The notes under the pieces: model-generated
What the model was told of the DNA's origin: nothing
The model's input: only the letters and a program-made list of their open reading frames with translations
Database searches by the model: none
NCBI GenBank assembly: GCA_945831575.1
Contig: CAMACX010000033.1
Coordinates: forward strand, 1 to 32,822
Length of the DNA: 32,822 nt
Direction of reading: 5' to 3'
Origin: an uncultured Mediterranea sp.
GTDB taxonomy: Bacteria > Bacteroidota > Bacteroidia > Bacteroidales > Bacteroidaceae
Part shown: positions 1 through 7,737 of the stretch, piece by piece
Position numbering within the stretch: the stretch's first letter is position 1
How the letters are laid out: each line of letters begins with the position of its first letter
Made by a program: the position numbers and the translations under genes

Positions 1-2
1 GC

Positions 3-137
3 TACCGCGTGGAGCTCGACAAGGAGAGTGAGGTCTGCCTGCTCGACCTGGTCAGCGCCGAGGGCTTCGCGGTGAAGGGCGGCAAACTGGCCTGTCAGTT
101 CGGTGCCGGAATAGACACTAGTGGGGTGATTTCGTGA
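3..137 (+). CDS. 3' end of an unidentified protein
   Basis: An open frame enters from the left edge and ends at the TGA at 135-137, giving about 44 C-terminal residues (ending FGAGIDTSGVIS). It is the only open frame that fits the space before the terminator hairpins at 145-197, and it converges on the outer-membrane protein gene at 254. The stretch around EGFAVKGG faintly recalls the C-terminal blades of type IIA topoisomerase A subunits (ParC/GyrA), but it is too short to assign. Its 5' part lies outside the window. Confidence 0.5.
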   Translation, partial: YRVELDKESEVCLLDLVSAEGFAVKGGKLACQFGAGIDTSGVIS

Positions 138-144
138 CACACAC

Positions 145-197
145 AAAAAAGGCCCAAGGTATCACCCTGGGCCCTATGCCTGCCTCCCTGAGGGAGG
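145..197 (-). terminator. Terminator hairpins after the fadL-like gene
   Basis: Two inverted repeats lie just beyond the stop codon of the minus-strand gene that ends at 254. One is CCTCCC/GGGAGG with a 3-base loop (183-197). The other is GGCCCA/TGGGCC (151-173) with one internal mismatch. The second is followed, in the minus direction, by an A-run on the plus strand (145-150), which is a U-tract in the transcript. This is the usual form of a rho-independent terminator. It may also serve the converging gene at the left edge. Confidence 0.65.
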
Positions 198-253
198 AGC
201 TGTATTTATCTCAACACTTGCTGCACATTAGCACTTGCTGCACCTGCTATATC

Positions 254-1792
254 TTAGAACTTGAAGTCCACGCCGATGCCCAGCACGCGGTTGGTGCGGG
301 TGAAGCTGTTCTTGACAGACATCGCCTCAGAGACCTTGCTCTCCATGTCGTAGTCCTCGTAGTTGGTCTGGAAATAGGCCAGATTGAGCTTGATGTTCTC
401 CTTCAGGTTGATGCCGAGACCGAAGCCGAAGGAGTAGCTGTTGATATTGAAGCTGATGTCGCTCATATGGCTGTCGTTCTGGTCGTAGCGCGTCAGCTGA
501 CCACCGGCGCTCACCTCCAGCAGCTTGTTGATGTCATACTCCACGCCCAGGAGGTACTCATTGGTATCGCCAATCTCGCTCTTGTTCCACTGCTTGGTAT
601 CGACATCGAAGTAGTGGTGGTAGCCGGCATTGATGCGCAGGCTTTTGATGGGGCTGTACTGCGCACCCAGCGTGAGCATCGCAGGCGTGTCCTCAGCCAC
701 CGAGTTGCCGTCCTTGAACTTGTCAAGCATTGCGATGCCCTCAGCACTCTTGCTGTTGGCCGACTTGTTCTTCAGGCGCATACGGGTCTTAAACTCATAC
801 TTAGCGGCCAGATTCCACTTCTCCGTATGGTAATCAATGCCGATGATGGGAGCCACACCCCAACCCGTCTGGTCGCAGTTCAGCTCAATATCCTCAGTAG
901 CCGTGGCCAGACTCGTAGAGAGGGCTGCACCCTGCTTCAGCTGAGCAGCTTGCTCCATCATGCCCATCGCCTCAAGCGCACCGGCATACTGATTGAAGAG
1001 GGCTGCCTGCTCGGTGAAGTGCTTGGAGCCTTGCACCATGGAGGAGACACCATTCTCGATGTGCTCCACCTGGATGTTCTTCACATAGCCGTAGTAGTTG
1101 GCCGAGCCGTAGAGCATACGCGCACCCAGATAGACCGAGAGGTTGTCACTGAGCTTGCGGGCCGCACCCAGGGTGAAGCCGTAGTAGTACTGACGACCAC
1201 GCATGTAGGAGTCATAGGAGTAACCTTTGCCCATCTGATGGCCACCCAAGGCGGGGTTCACACTACCCAGACCGCCGTAGAGCTGATTCATCAGGTCCGT
1301 GATGGGATAAGTATTGTTGCCAACCGATACCTGAGTGAACGGCATGGAAGATACAATCTGCTCAAACGAGCCAAGGCCTTCATCAAACTCGCACTTGCCG
1401 CCGCCACCCGTGATGGCGAAGCCAAACTGGAAGCTCCAGTCGCCTTTGTTCCAGGCAGCTAGCAGCGAGGGGAGGACGGGGGCATCGGCCACGCCCTTAA
1501 ACTTATGGAGTGTGCCACTGTTGTTTGTGGCGTTATTGACAAAGAGGGGGAAGTCGGTGAGGATGGTACGCGTCTGATGCACATTCTGGATATTGACAGA
1601 GAGGTGGAAGCCCTGTCCCAGGAAAATCACACCGGCGGGGTTGCTATATACACCGTCGATGCCAATGGCTCCATCGCGGGCCGGATTACGCAGGAAACGG
1701 ACACTTTGGTTGGTGTTGGTCAGGTAGCCGCCTGCAAAGGTTGGAATTGAAACAATCAGCATCGCAATGCCGAACAGAAGTTTTTTTCTCAT
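254..1792 (-). CDS. FadL/OmpP1-family outer-membrane transport protein
   Basis: A 512-residue predicted outer-membrane beta-barrel of the OmpP1/FadL family, which takes up long-chain fatty acids or other hydrophobic compounds. It begins with a signal peptide (MRKKLLFGIAMLIVSIPTFA), followed by a short N-terminal segment mentioning NPAGV, typical of FadL proteins (NPAG.. near the plug). The body has alternating strands rich in aromatic residues, and the chain ends in phenylalanine (VDFKF), as expected for recognition by the BAM machinery. Residues about 250-300 contain an Ala/Gln/Met-rich stretch that probably forms a helical or extracellular insertion. It is a single-gene unit with its own promoter (1821-1850) and terminator (145-197). 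The substrate cannot be read from the sequence. Confidence 0.85.
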   Translation of the reverse strand: MRKKLLFGIAMLIVSIPTFAGGYLTNTNQSVRFLRNPARDGAIGIDGVYSNPAGVIFLGQGFHLSVNIQNVHQTRTILTDFPLFVNNATNNSGTLHKFKGVADAPVLPSLLAAWNKGDWSFQFGFAITGGGGKCEFDEGLGSFEQIVSSMPFTQVSVGNNTYPITDLMNQLYGGLGSVNPALGGHQMGKGYSYDSYMRGRQYYYGFTLGAARKLSDNLSVYLGARMLYGSANYYGYVKNIQVEHIENGVSSMVQGSKHFTEQAALFNQYAGALEAMGMMEQAAQLKQGAALSTSLATATEDIELNCDQTGWGVAPIIGIDYHTEKWNLAAKYEFKTRMRLKNKSANSKSAEGIAMLDKFKDGNSVAEDTPAMLTLGAQYSPIKSLRINAGYHHYFDVDTKQWNKSEIGDTNEYLLGVEYDINKLLEVSAGGQLTRYDQNDSHMSDISFNINSYSFGFGLGINLKENIKLNLAYFQTNYEDYDMESKVSEAMSVKNSFTRTNRVLGIGVDFKF

Positions 1793-1820
1793 CTAAATCT
1801 TTTTTAATGTTTACGGGCGG

Positions 1821-1850
1821 CAAAGGTACGACTTTTTTGCGCAACACAAA
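1821..1850 (-). promoter_or_regulatory. Bacteroidetes-type promoter of the fadL-like gene
   Basis: On the minus strand this reads TTTG (1847-1850), an 18-base spacer, then TACCTTTG (1821-1828). It matches the Bacteroides sigma-ABfr pattern of TTTG at -33 and TAnnTTTG at -7. It sits about 30 bases upstream of the start codon at 1792. Confidence 0.7.
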
Positions 1851-2079
1851 GCTTTTTGTGCAAATTAATTCGACTTTTTGACGATTTTTCTCTATTCTGA
1901 CCAATAAAAGGCGGCGAAAAGCCGAAAAATTCAGCTGAAAGCAGATGGTTTCAACTGAAATTAATCCACCAGACATCTTATAGCCGCACCCCAAAAAACA
2001 CCCACAGGAGCACTCCAACATGAGGGAGCGTCACCCGTGGGCAGAGATAGAAAATGTCTGTGTCAGTGGACAGCGCCTA

Positions 2080-2119
2080 AGGAGAGTCGTCTAGGGACTG
2101 TTGTCTAGGAGAGTCGTCT
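2080..2119. repeat. Three-copy 13-base tandem repeat in a non-coding stretch
   Basis: The units are AGGAGAGTCGTCT (2080-2092), a diverged AGGGACTGTTGTCT (2093-2106) and an exact copy of the first (2107-2119). They lie in the roughly 360-base gap between the fadL-like gene and the DUF4293 gene. The rest of that gap holds the fadL promoter and an AT-rich stretch (about 1830-1970), and shows no credible gene. A CCCAC/GTGGG inverted repeat flanks about 2000-2040. Function unknown. Confidence 0.5.
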
Positions 2120-2140
2120 GAGGAGTACGACCTGAAGGCA

Positions 2141-2164
2141 AAAAAAACTGTCCGCGTTATGGAC
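2141..2164 (-). terminator. Possible weak terminator of the bamD operon
   Basis: Just past the DUF4293 stop codon, the minus strand has a short GTCC/GGAC hairpin (stems 2150-2153 and 2161-2164) followed by a run of eight T residues (A-run 2140-2147 on the plus strand). The stem is only 4 base pairs, so the call rests mainly on the U-tract and its position. Confidence 0.35.
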
Positions 2165-2618
2165 GGAGGTGGTTCAACGAGTTGACCAGCGCCTCGTCCT
2201 TATAGATAGCCCTGAAAGCCAGGTAGTTTAGGATCAGAGAGACCAGCGGCAGGCAGAGGGCTACGCCTACGCCAAAGCCGTGGGTGAACGTATCGCTCAG
2301 CATGTAGAGGAACACGCCGAAGACGATGTAGAAGCCTATCAGCAGCAGCGAGCTGAAGATGACCATCCTGATCTGCAACATGCGGTTGCGGAAGAGGAAG
2401 ATGGTGAAGAAGCTCACCAAAGCACTGAGCAGCAGGATGCAGAACAGGCCCCACGTAGTCTGGTAGGCACCCTCCAGGGCGCTGACTCCCAAAGCACGGA
2501 AGATGGCCTCCTCAAGCCCGTTGGCCCCTGCATGGAAGTACCCCAAGGGAAAGCAGAGGGTGAGCACGAGCAAGACGGTCACCAAGAGCAGGTAGAGGGA
2601 CTGGATGCGCTGTATCAT
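2157..2618 (-). CDS. DUF4293-family membrane protein
   Basis: A small integral membrane protein of 153 residues with four predicted membrane segments: about 8-27, 55-75, 85-108 and 118-137. The N-terminus (MIQRIQSLYLLLV) is typical of the Bacteroidetes-restricted family DUF4293, whose function is unknown. Its ATG overlaps the stop codon of rpoZ (ATGA, 2615-2618), so the two genes are almost certainly translationally coupled. It is the last gene of bamD-rpoZ-DUF4293. This association with an RNA polymerase subunit is, as I recall, conserved in the phylum, but no role can be inferred from it. Confidence 0.8.
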   Translation of the reverse strand: MIQRIQSLYLLLVTVLLVLTLCFPLGYFHAGANGLEEAIFRALGVSALEGAYQTTWGLFCILLLSALVSFFTIFLFRNRMLQIRMVIFSSLLLIGFYIVFGVFLYMLSDTFTHGFGVGVALCLPLVSLILNYLAFRAIYKDEALVNSLNHLRP

Positions 2619-2956
2619 GCCTGCTGCAGTTTGTCCTTCTCCTTGGCAGGATTGCGGAAATAGACCTTACCCTCGATGTACTCCTGCGTGGCAATCAGCG
2701 TGGGCTTCGGCAACTTCTCGTAATAGCGGGAAATCTCTATCTGTTCGCGATTCTCAAACACCTCTTCCAGGTTGTCGTTGTAAGAGGCAAACTCAGCCAG
2801 CTTCTTGGAGAGGTCGCTCTTGATTTCTGCACTGATCTGGTTGGCACGCTTGGCAATGATGGCTACGGTCTCATACACGTTGCCGGTGTCTGCACAGAGC
2901 TGCATCATGTCGCGGGTCACCGTCGTGGTAGGTGCATTACTTTTTCTATAATCCAT
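2615..2956 (-). CDS. rpoZ: RNA polymerase omega subunit, Bacteroidetes type
   Basis: A 113-residue protein of the Bacteroidetes-type omega family, the small subunit that helps RNA polymerase assemble around beta-prime. Recognisable parts are the N-terminal VTRDMMQLCADTGNVYET, the central IIAKRANQISAEIK (the omega core helix, analogous to ARRARQL in proteobacteria) and a conserved C-terminal tail with ENREQIEISRYYEKLPKP. The tail is the usual extension in this phylum. The ATG at 2956 is the only sensible start. It lies 89 bases after bamD and overlaps the DUF4293 gene by 4 bases. Confidence 0.88.
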   Translation of the reverse strand: MDYRKSNAPTTTVTRDMMQLCADTGNVYETVAIIAKRANQISAEIKSDLSKKLAEFASYNDNLEEVFENREQIEISRYYEKLPKPTLIATQEYIEGKVYFRNPAKEKDKLQQA

Positions 2957-2982
2957 ATCGTTATTGAGTATTTATGAAGTTT

Positions 2983-3010
2983 ATTCTATGAAATCAATTC
3001 TATGAAATCA
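2983..3010. repeat. Perfect 14-base tandem duplication between bamD and rpoZ
   Basis: ATTCTATGAAATCA occurs twice head to tail (2983-2996 and 2997-3010), in the short gap between the bamD stop and the rpoZ start. It is probably a recent slippage duplication in the rpoZ leader region. Confidence 0.7.
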
Positions 3011-3045
3011 ATATTTGGCGCTATACCTTATTATATATAGAGGCA

Positions 3046-3849
3046 TCATTCGCCCAGGACCTCCTGTGACTTCTTGAAGATCTGGTCGGCATCCTTGAGG
3101 TGCTTGCTCCCGGGGAACTCGTTCTTGAAGGCATAGTACTCATCCACCGTCTCGCGGTAGCGGTCCAGCTTCTTCTCCTCCACGCTGTAGTAGGCCAGCT
3201 CATACTTGGCCTTGAGGATGAGGATGGAGAGCTCCTCACGCATGTTGGTGTAAGGATAATCCTTGAGGGCATTCTGGGCCGTGATGACGCACGACTGGTA
3301 GTTGTTGCCAAGGTAGTTGCCCAGGTTGTAGTAGAGACGTGCGGCCAGGTACTCCTTCATCACGAGCTTGTCCTGCAGGGTGAACGTCATCTGCTGGGCC
3401 TCCTCCTTGAGGTGACTCTCGGGGAAGTATTCGATGAACATCTGCAACTGCTGGATGGCGGCATAGGTGGCCGTCTGGTCCAGACGGGGCTCGGGGGTAT
3501 CAAGATAGAGCGCCTTGCCGGCATGGTAACGGGCCAGCTCGGTGTAGGTGCCGTGCGGATAGACCTGATAATATTGGATGAAGGTCTGCGCAGCCGTCTG
3601 GTAGTCCTTCATGTTGTAGTAGCTCATAGCGAGCATGTAGAGCGACTCCTCGGCCTTGTCGGTACCCTTCAGGATGGTGATGAGCTCGTTGAGCAAGACA
3701 GCGGATTTGCTGTACTGCCCTTTGGCAAAGTAGGTCTTGGCCGCCTCGTACTTATATTCGTAGTCCGTACTCTTCAGGAGCTTGTTGTACTCGCCGCATG
3801 AGGTGAGCAGCAGCGCAAGGAGCAGGAAGGATAGAGTAATCTTTTTCAT
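3046..3849 (-). CDS. bamD: Outer-membrane assembly lipoprotein BamD
   Basis: A 267-residue lipoprotein of the BAM complex, which folds and inserts beta-barrels into the outer membrane. The signal peptide ends in the lipobox LLTSC, with Cys18 as the lipidated residue. It is followed by repeated TPR-like helical pairs (for example YEAAKTYFAKGQYSKSAVLL, MLAMSYYNMKDYQTAAQTF and YFPESHLKEEAQQM) across residues 30-260, as in BamD/YfiO. The frame is open for 20 residues further upstream, but the ATG at 3849 places the signal peptide correctly and lies just downstream of the promoter at 3874-3904. First gene of bamD-rpoZ-DUF4293, divergent from uvrB. Confidence 0.88.
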   Translation of the reverse strand: MKKITLSFLLLALLLTSCGEYNKLLKSTDYEYKYEAAKTYFAKGQYSKSAVLLNELITILKGTDKAEESLYMLAMSYYNMKDYQTAAQTFIQYYQVYPHGTYTELARYHAGKALYLDTPEPRLDQTATYAAIQQLQMFIEYFPESHLKEEAQQMTFTLQDKLVMKEYLAARLYYNLGNYLGNNYQSCVITAQNALKDYPYTNMREELSILILKAKYELAYYSVEEKKLDRYRETVDEYYAFKNEFPGSKHLKDADQIFKKSQEVLGE

Positions 3850-3873
3850 TTTCACACTTCTCAAAATATGGCA

Positions 3874-3904
3874 CAAAGATAGCGCTTCGCCATGAATTAC
3901 GCAA
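3874..3904 (-). promoter_or_regulatory. Promoter of the bamD-rpoZ operon
   Basis: On the minus strand, TATCTTTG (3874-3881) fits TAnnTTTG. A TTG (3902-3904) lies 20 bases further upstream. It is about 25 bases from the bamD start at 3849, which supports that start over the longer open frame. Confidence 0.6.
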
Positions 3905-4062
3905 CGCAAAGGGCATTAATTTTTCAAAAACCCGATGAATAGCGGGAAAATCACGACCAAATGACCGAGGAAATGGGGCAAATTGTTGCGTATATGAAAC
4001 TTTTTACCGAATATTGCAGGCGCTAACGATGATTGAAGATTTACGATGTTTGAAGAATATAA

Positions 4063-6237
4063 ATGATGAATCAGTTTGAACTTACTTCTGCATACCAGCC
4101 CACGGGCGACCAGCCGGAGGCCATCCGCCAGCTCACCGAGGGCATACGTCAGGGGATGCCGGCACAGACGCTGCTCGGCGTGACAGGCTCGGGCAAGACC
4201 TTTACCATCGCCAACGTAGTGGCACAGGTCAACAAGCCCACCCTCGTGCTGAGCCACAACAAGACGCTCGCCGCACAGCTCTACAGCGAATTCAAGGCCT
4301 TCTTCCCCCACAATGCCGTGGAGTACTATGTCTCCTACTATGACTACTACCAGCCGGAGGCCTACCTTCCATCGAGCGATACCTACATCGAGAAGGACCT
4401 GGCCATCAACGAGGAGATTGACAAACTGCGCCTCGCCGCCACCTCGGCACTGCTCTCGGGGCGCAACGATGTGGTGGTGGTCTCGTCGGTGTCGTGCATC
4501 TACGGCATGGGCAATCCGTCGGACTTCTACGAGAATGTCATCGAGGTGACCAAGGGACACAACTTCAGCCACAACGTCTTCCTCCGCCGACTGGTGGACA
4601 GCCTCTACGTGCGCAACGACATGGAGCTGGCACGGGGATGCTTCCGCGTCAAGGGGGACACGGTCGATATCTACCTGGCCTATGCTGACAACCTGCTGCG
4701 GGTCAACTTCTGGGGCGATGAGGTGGATGGCATCGAGGAGGTGGACCCCGTGACGGGACATGTGGTGGCTGCCTTCGACAGCTACAAGATCTACCCGGCC
4801 AACCTCTTCATGACCACCAAGGAGAGTACCCTCAGGGCCATACACGACATAGAGGACGACTTGCACAAACAGGTGCAATGGTTTGAGGAGCAAGGACGTA
4901 TGCTCGAAGCAAAGCGACTCTATGAGCGAGTGACCTATGACATGGAGATGATACGCGAACTGGGTCACTGCTCGGGTATCGAAAACTATTCGCGCTACTT
5001 TGATGGCAGAGCCGCAGGTACGAGGCCCTACTGTCTGCTGGACTTTTTCCCCAAGGACTTCCTGCTGGTCATCGACGAGAGCCACGTCAGCGTGCCTCAG
5101 ATACGGGCCATGTATGGGGGCGACCGGGCCCGCAAAGTCAACCTCGTGGAGTATGGATTCCGCCTCCCCGCGGCCATGGACAACCGGCCCCTAAAGTTTG
5201 AGGAGTTTGAGGCCATGACCCCGCAGACCATCTACGTGAGTGCCACACCGGCCGACTATGAGCTGATGAAGAGCGAGGGCGTGGTAGTGGAGCAGGTCAT
5301 CCGCCCCACGGGACTGCTTGACCCGGAAATCTCCGTGCGCCCCACCCACAACCAGATTGACGACTTGATGGAGGAGATTCAGCTCCGCATCGAGCGAAAC
5401 GAACGCACCCTGGTCACCACCCTCACCAAGCGCATGGCGGAGGAGCTGACGGAGTTTCTGCTCAACCATGGCGTACACTGCAACTACATCCATAGCGATG
5501 TGGATACGTTGGAGCGGATACAGATCATGAGCGACCTGCGCGAGGGAGTCTATGATGTATTGGTCGGGGTCAATCTACTCCGTGAGGGGCTGGACCTGCC
5601 CGAAGTGTCGCTCGTGGCCATACTCGATGCCGACAAGGAGGGATTCCTCCGCTCCCACCGCTCGCTGACGCAGACAGCTGGACGTGCGGCACGCAACGTC
5701 AACGGACTGGTCATCATGTATGCCGACCGCATCACGGAGAGCATGCAGCTCACCATCGACGAGACCCTTCGCCGACGCGAGAAGCAGCTGAAGTACAACG
5801 AGGAGCACCACATCACGCCGCAGCAGATTCGCAAGGCGCAACACCTCAACGTCTTTGCCACCGGCAGTGAGGAGACCGCGCAAGCCGCAGAGCCAGTAGG
5901 CTACGCACAGGGTACCGGGGGCACCTCGGCCCCCAGCAGAAGCACCTCATCAACGGGAGTCAGAGGCGGTACCTCGGCCACCAGCGGCAGAGGCGGCACC
6001 TCGGGACAAACGGCCAAAGGACAGGGCAAGCCGAAGCCTTATGGTGGGCCACAGACGGACAGTCAGACAGCTGCCGACCCCATCGTGGCCTACATGAGCA
6101 GGGAACAGCTGGAGAAGAGCATTGCCGCGACCCGCAAGCTGATGCAAGCGGCTGCCAAGCAGCTCGACTTCATGCAAGCAGCACAATACCGCGACGAGCT
6201 CCTCAAGATGGAGGAACTGCTGCAGAGCAAAGCGTAG
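4063..6237 (+). CDS. uvrB: Excinuclease ABC subunit B
   Basis: UvrB is the damage-verifying helicase-like subunit of nucleotide excision repair. It is loaded by UvrA and recruits UvrC. Visible landmarks are Walker A GVTGSGKT (residues 39-46), the beta-hairpin region [20 protein letters not shown] (about 91-110), Walker B VIDESH (about 338-343), helicase motifs near [12 protein letters not shown] and QTAGRAARN, and a C-terminal UVR domain ([27 protein letters not shown], split here by neither gap nor frameshift). At 724 residues it is about 50 longer than usual. The excess lies in a Gly/Thr/Ser-rich linker (about 600-672) before the UVR domain. Two adjacent ATGs (4063, 4066) are possible starts. 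Divergent from bamD. Confidence 0.95.
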   Translation: MMNQFELTSAYQPTGDQPEAIRQLTEGIRQGMPAQTLLGVTGSGKTFTIANVVAQVNKPTLVLSHNKTLAAQLYSEFKAFFPHNAVEYYVSYYDYYQPEAYLPSSDTYIEKDLAINEEIDKLRLAATSALLSGRNDVVVVSSVSCIYGMGNPSDFYENVIEVTKGHNFSHNVFLRRLVDSLYVRNDMELARGCFRVKGDTVDIYLAYADNLLRVNFWGDEVDGIEEVDPVTGHVVAAFDSYKIYPANLFMTTKESTLRAIHDIEDDLHKQVQWFEEQGRMLEAKRLYERVTYDMEMIRELGHCSGIENYSRYFDGRAAGTRPYCLLDFFPKDFLLVIDESHVSVPQIRAMYGGDRARKVNLVEYGFRLPAAMDNRPLKFEEFEAMTPQTIYVSATPADYELMKSEGVVVEQVIRPTGLLDPEISVRPTHNQIDDLMEEIQLRIERNERTLVTTLTKRMAEELTEFLLNHGVHCNYIHSDVDTLERIQIMSDLREGVYDVLVGVNLLREGLDLPEVSLVAILDADKEGFLRSHRSLTQTAGRAARNVNGLVIMYADRITESMQLTIDETLRRREKQLKYNEEHHITPQQIRKAQHLNVFATGSEETAQAAEPVGYAQGTGGTSAPSRSTSSTGVRGGTSATSGRGGTSGQTAKGQGKPKPYGGPQTDSQTAADPIVAYMSREQLEKSIAATRKLMQAAAKQLDFMQAAQYRDELLKMEELLQSKA

Positions 6238-6291
6238 CGACACACGGGGTTCTAGTAGTGGCATAGTGGATTTCGGTTGCAGTACCCTGGA

Positions 6292-6346
6292 TTCTACACA
6301 GTTACATTAACTTTGAGTTCTACACAGTTACAGTTCTACACAGGTG
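6292..6346. repeat. Three direct repeats of TTCTACACAGkT
   Basis: TTCTACACAGTTACA is present at 6292-6306 and again at 6318-6332. A diverged copy (GTTCTACACAGGTGCA) follows directly, ending near 6348. The spacing is irregular: about 26 then 15 bases. Function unknown. Confidence 0.65.
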
Positions 6347-6362
6347 CATGAATAAGGCTTTT

Positions 6363-6444
6363 GCCCTTTCAGGGCGTAGGATGACATACACGTCTTATAC
6401 CCAGGGCGTTGCCCTGGGCTAGGGGCTTGATGGGCTTTCAGCCC
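6363..6444. repeat. REP-like cluster of three palindromes
   Basis: Three compact hairpins lie close together. They are GCCCT-TTC-AGGGC (6363-6375), CCCAGGGC-GTT-GCCCTGGG (6400-6418, 8 perfect base pairs) and GGGCT-TTC-AGCCC (6432-6444). The shared vocabulary (GCCC/GGGC arms, TTC loops) is what one expects of repetitive extragenic palindromic elements. I recall similar GCCCTTTCAGGGC elements from other Bacteroidetes intergenic regions, but this could not be checked here. Confidence 0.6.
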
Positions 6445-6607
6445 GAGAAGAGATGGCTATCGGTATGGCTATTGGTGCTCTCCAAATGTCTGAGGAGCCC
6501 AAAAGGGATTCTTCCGAAAAACAGTTGCAGTTACTTGCAGTTTGCAGTTTTTCCCGCAGCGTGCTTCTTGCCTGCAGGGTGCTTCTTTTTCTCGAGGGTA
6601 TCTGTAT

Positions 6608-7723
6608 TTACCGTTTCAAGAGTCCGACCTTGACGTTGAGCTTGAAGTAATAGACTCCGTTCTCGCGCTCCAGGAAGCCGTATTTGTCCTTCTCCACATC
6701 GCCCTTGAGCAGACGGCTGTTCTGGTAGAGAAATTCGGCAAAGGTGTCGGCATCCGTGCGATCGTAGAGCACGATGGAACCATCGGTCTGCACCAACAGC
6801 AAACCGGCAATCGCCCCCGGACGACCGGTATAGATTTTGGCCGGGCGCATTCCCAGTGCCAGGGCCAGCAAGAAAGTACGCATCTTATGGCGGTAGTAGC
6901 CATGCTTTGTAATCAATTCTTCCTTGATTTTCAGCGGGTTAATAATCTCCATCCGTTCGGTGAGCTGCGCGATGCGCGTGATGTCTTCGAGGTGCATCAA
7001 CCGCACCATCTCAGCCAGCAGACGGCCGAAGTGGAGGTCAATCATGCCGAGGTTGCAACGAAACACCTTGTCGGCCACATCGGCATAGCGCAGCACCCCA
7101 CCCAGACGCTCTATCATCAGCATACGCTGACACACCTCATCGGGGGCCTCGGGCAAGGCATTGACCTTGTTGACCGTAGGCACAGCAAACTTAATGCCCG
7201 TGAGCTCCAGCTTCAGGTTGGCCGCCCGTCCGCCATCGAGCAGAGGATTCATGGCCCCTAGCCTGCTGCGCACCACCAGTCCCTCAGCAGGACACCAGAG
7301 GGCATCAAAGGTGACGGTCAGGTCAGTGCGGTCGTCAGTATGGGCCTCCAAGTCATAAATCTGGAGTTCGTCGAGCACCTCCTCGATGTCATCAGGCACC
7401 ACCACCTCCTGGCTGTTGCCACTGCGTAGCAGCTCCAGCAGGGCGTTGGCCAAGGCGCCAAAGAGGGCACAAGGCACCTCACGACGCGCCACATCAGCCG
7501 ACTCCACAAAGCGTCCGTTGCGCTCCCGGGTACCGCTGACGATGGTCACCAGCTCCTGGTCTGCTGCACGCAGATAGCGCCGGGGTCCATCATGCTCCAT
7601 CCGTTCCACCTGGAGGACCTGCCGCCGTACACCGGTCTCACCCATTGACACCTGGCCATCGGCCAAAAGCTGCACAAAGGCGAAGAGCTCGCCCAATTCA
7701 CGTTTTGTAGATTCAAAAGCCAT
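6608..7723 (-). CDS. HpaII-like type II restriction endonuclease (solitary)
   Basis: A 371-residue protein that I recognise as the HpaII restriction endonuclease family (cognate site of HpaII itself: CCGG). Family-like landmarks are the N-terminal KRELGELFAFVQLLADG, the block DDRTDLTV...GLVVRSRLGAMNPLLDGG, then ANLKLELTGIKF, MLMIERLGGVLRYADVADKV, LGMRPAKIYTG and the C-terminal ENGVYYFKLNVKVGLLKR. The TDLTV...VVRSRLG block sits where a PD-(D/E)XK-type active site would be expected, but I see no clear ExK lysine, so activity is uncertain. The frame is open for 35 residues upstream, overlapping the YigZ-family gene; the ATG at 7723 is a better start, 14 bases after that gene. No methyltransferase gene is visible in the window. 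Family assignment is from memory. Confidence 0.72.
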   Translation of the reverse strand: MAFESTKRELGELFAFVQLLADGQVSMGETGVRRQVLQVERMEHDGPRRYLRAADQELVTIVSGTRERNGRFVESADVARREVPCALFGALANALLELLRSGNSQEVVVPDDIEEVLDELQIYDLEAHTDDRTDLTVTFDALWCPAEGLVVRSRLGAMNPLLDGGRAANLKLELTGIKFAVPTVNKVNALPEAPDEVCQRMLMIERLGGVLRYADVADKVFRCNLGMIDLHFGRLLAEMVRLMHLEDITRIAQLTERMEIINPLKIKEELITKHGYYRHKMRTFLLALALGMRPAKIYTGRPGAIAGLLLVQTDGSIVLYDRTDADTFAEFLYQNSRLLKGDVEKDKYGFLERENGVYYFKLNVKVGLLKR

Positions 7724-7737
7724 ACCTAATTTACTTA

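Larger units (their letters stand above)
6238..6607. other. Intergenic region between converging uvrB and HpaII-like genes, rich in short repeats
   Basis: No credible gene is present in these 370 bases. It holds, in order: three direct copies of a TTCTACACAG element (6292-6346), three small palindromes (6363-6444), then near its right end TTGCAGTT-type repeats (about 6524-6556) and two copies of GCAGsGTGCTTCTT (6556-6569 and 6574-6587). As both flanking genes end here, the hairpins could act in transcript termination or stability. Confidence 0.7.

Noticed and set aside
134..1462. Long plus-strand open frame (442 codons) opposite the fadL-like gene
   Set aside because: It is the antisense frame of a well-supported outer-membrane protein gene; its translation has no recognisable domain and is biased as expected from codon shadowing in GC-rich DNA.
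1686..2021. Small minus-strand open frame across the fadL promoter
   Set aside because: It overlaps the fadL start in another frame and covers its promoter; the translation is low in recognisable features.
3916..5085. Minus-strand open frame of 389 codons opposite the start of uvrB
   Set aside because: Shadow of uvrB; no domain and it would overlap the uvrB control region.
6542..7261. Plus-strand open frame of 239 codons across the repeat region and the HpaII-like gene
   Set aside because: Mostly antisense to the HpaII-like gene and starts within intergenic repeats; no family resemblance.
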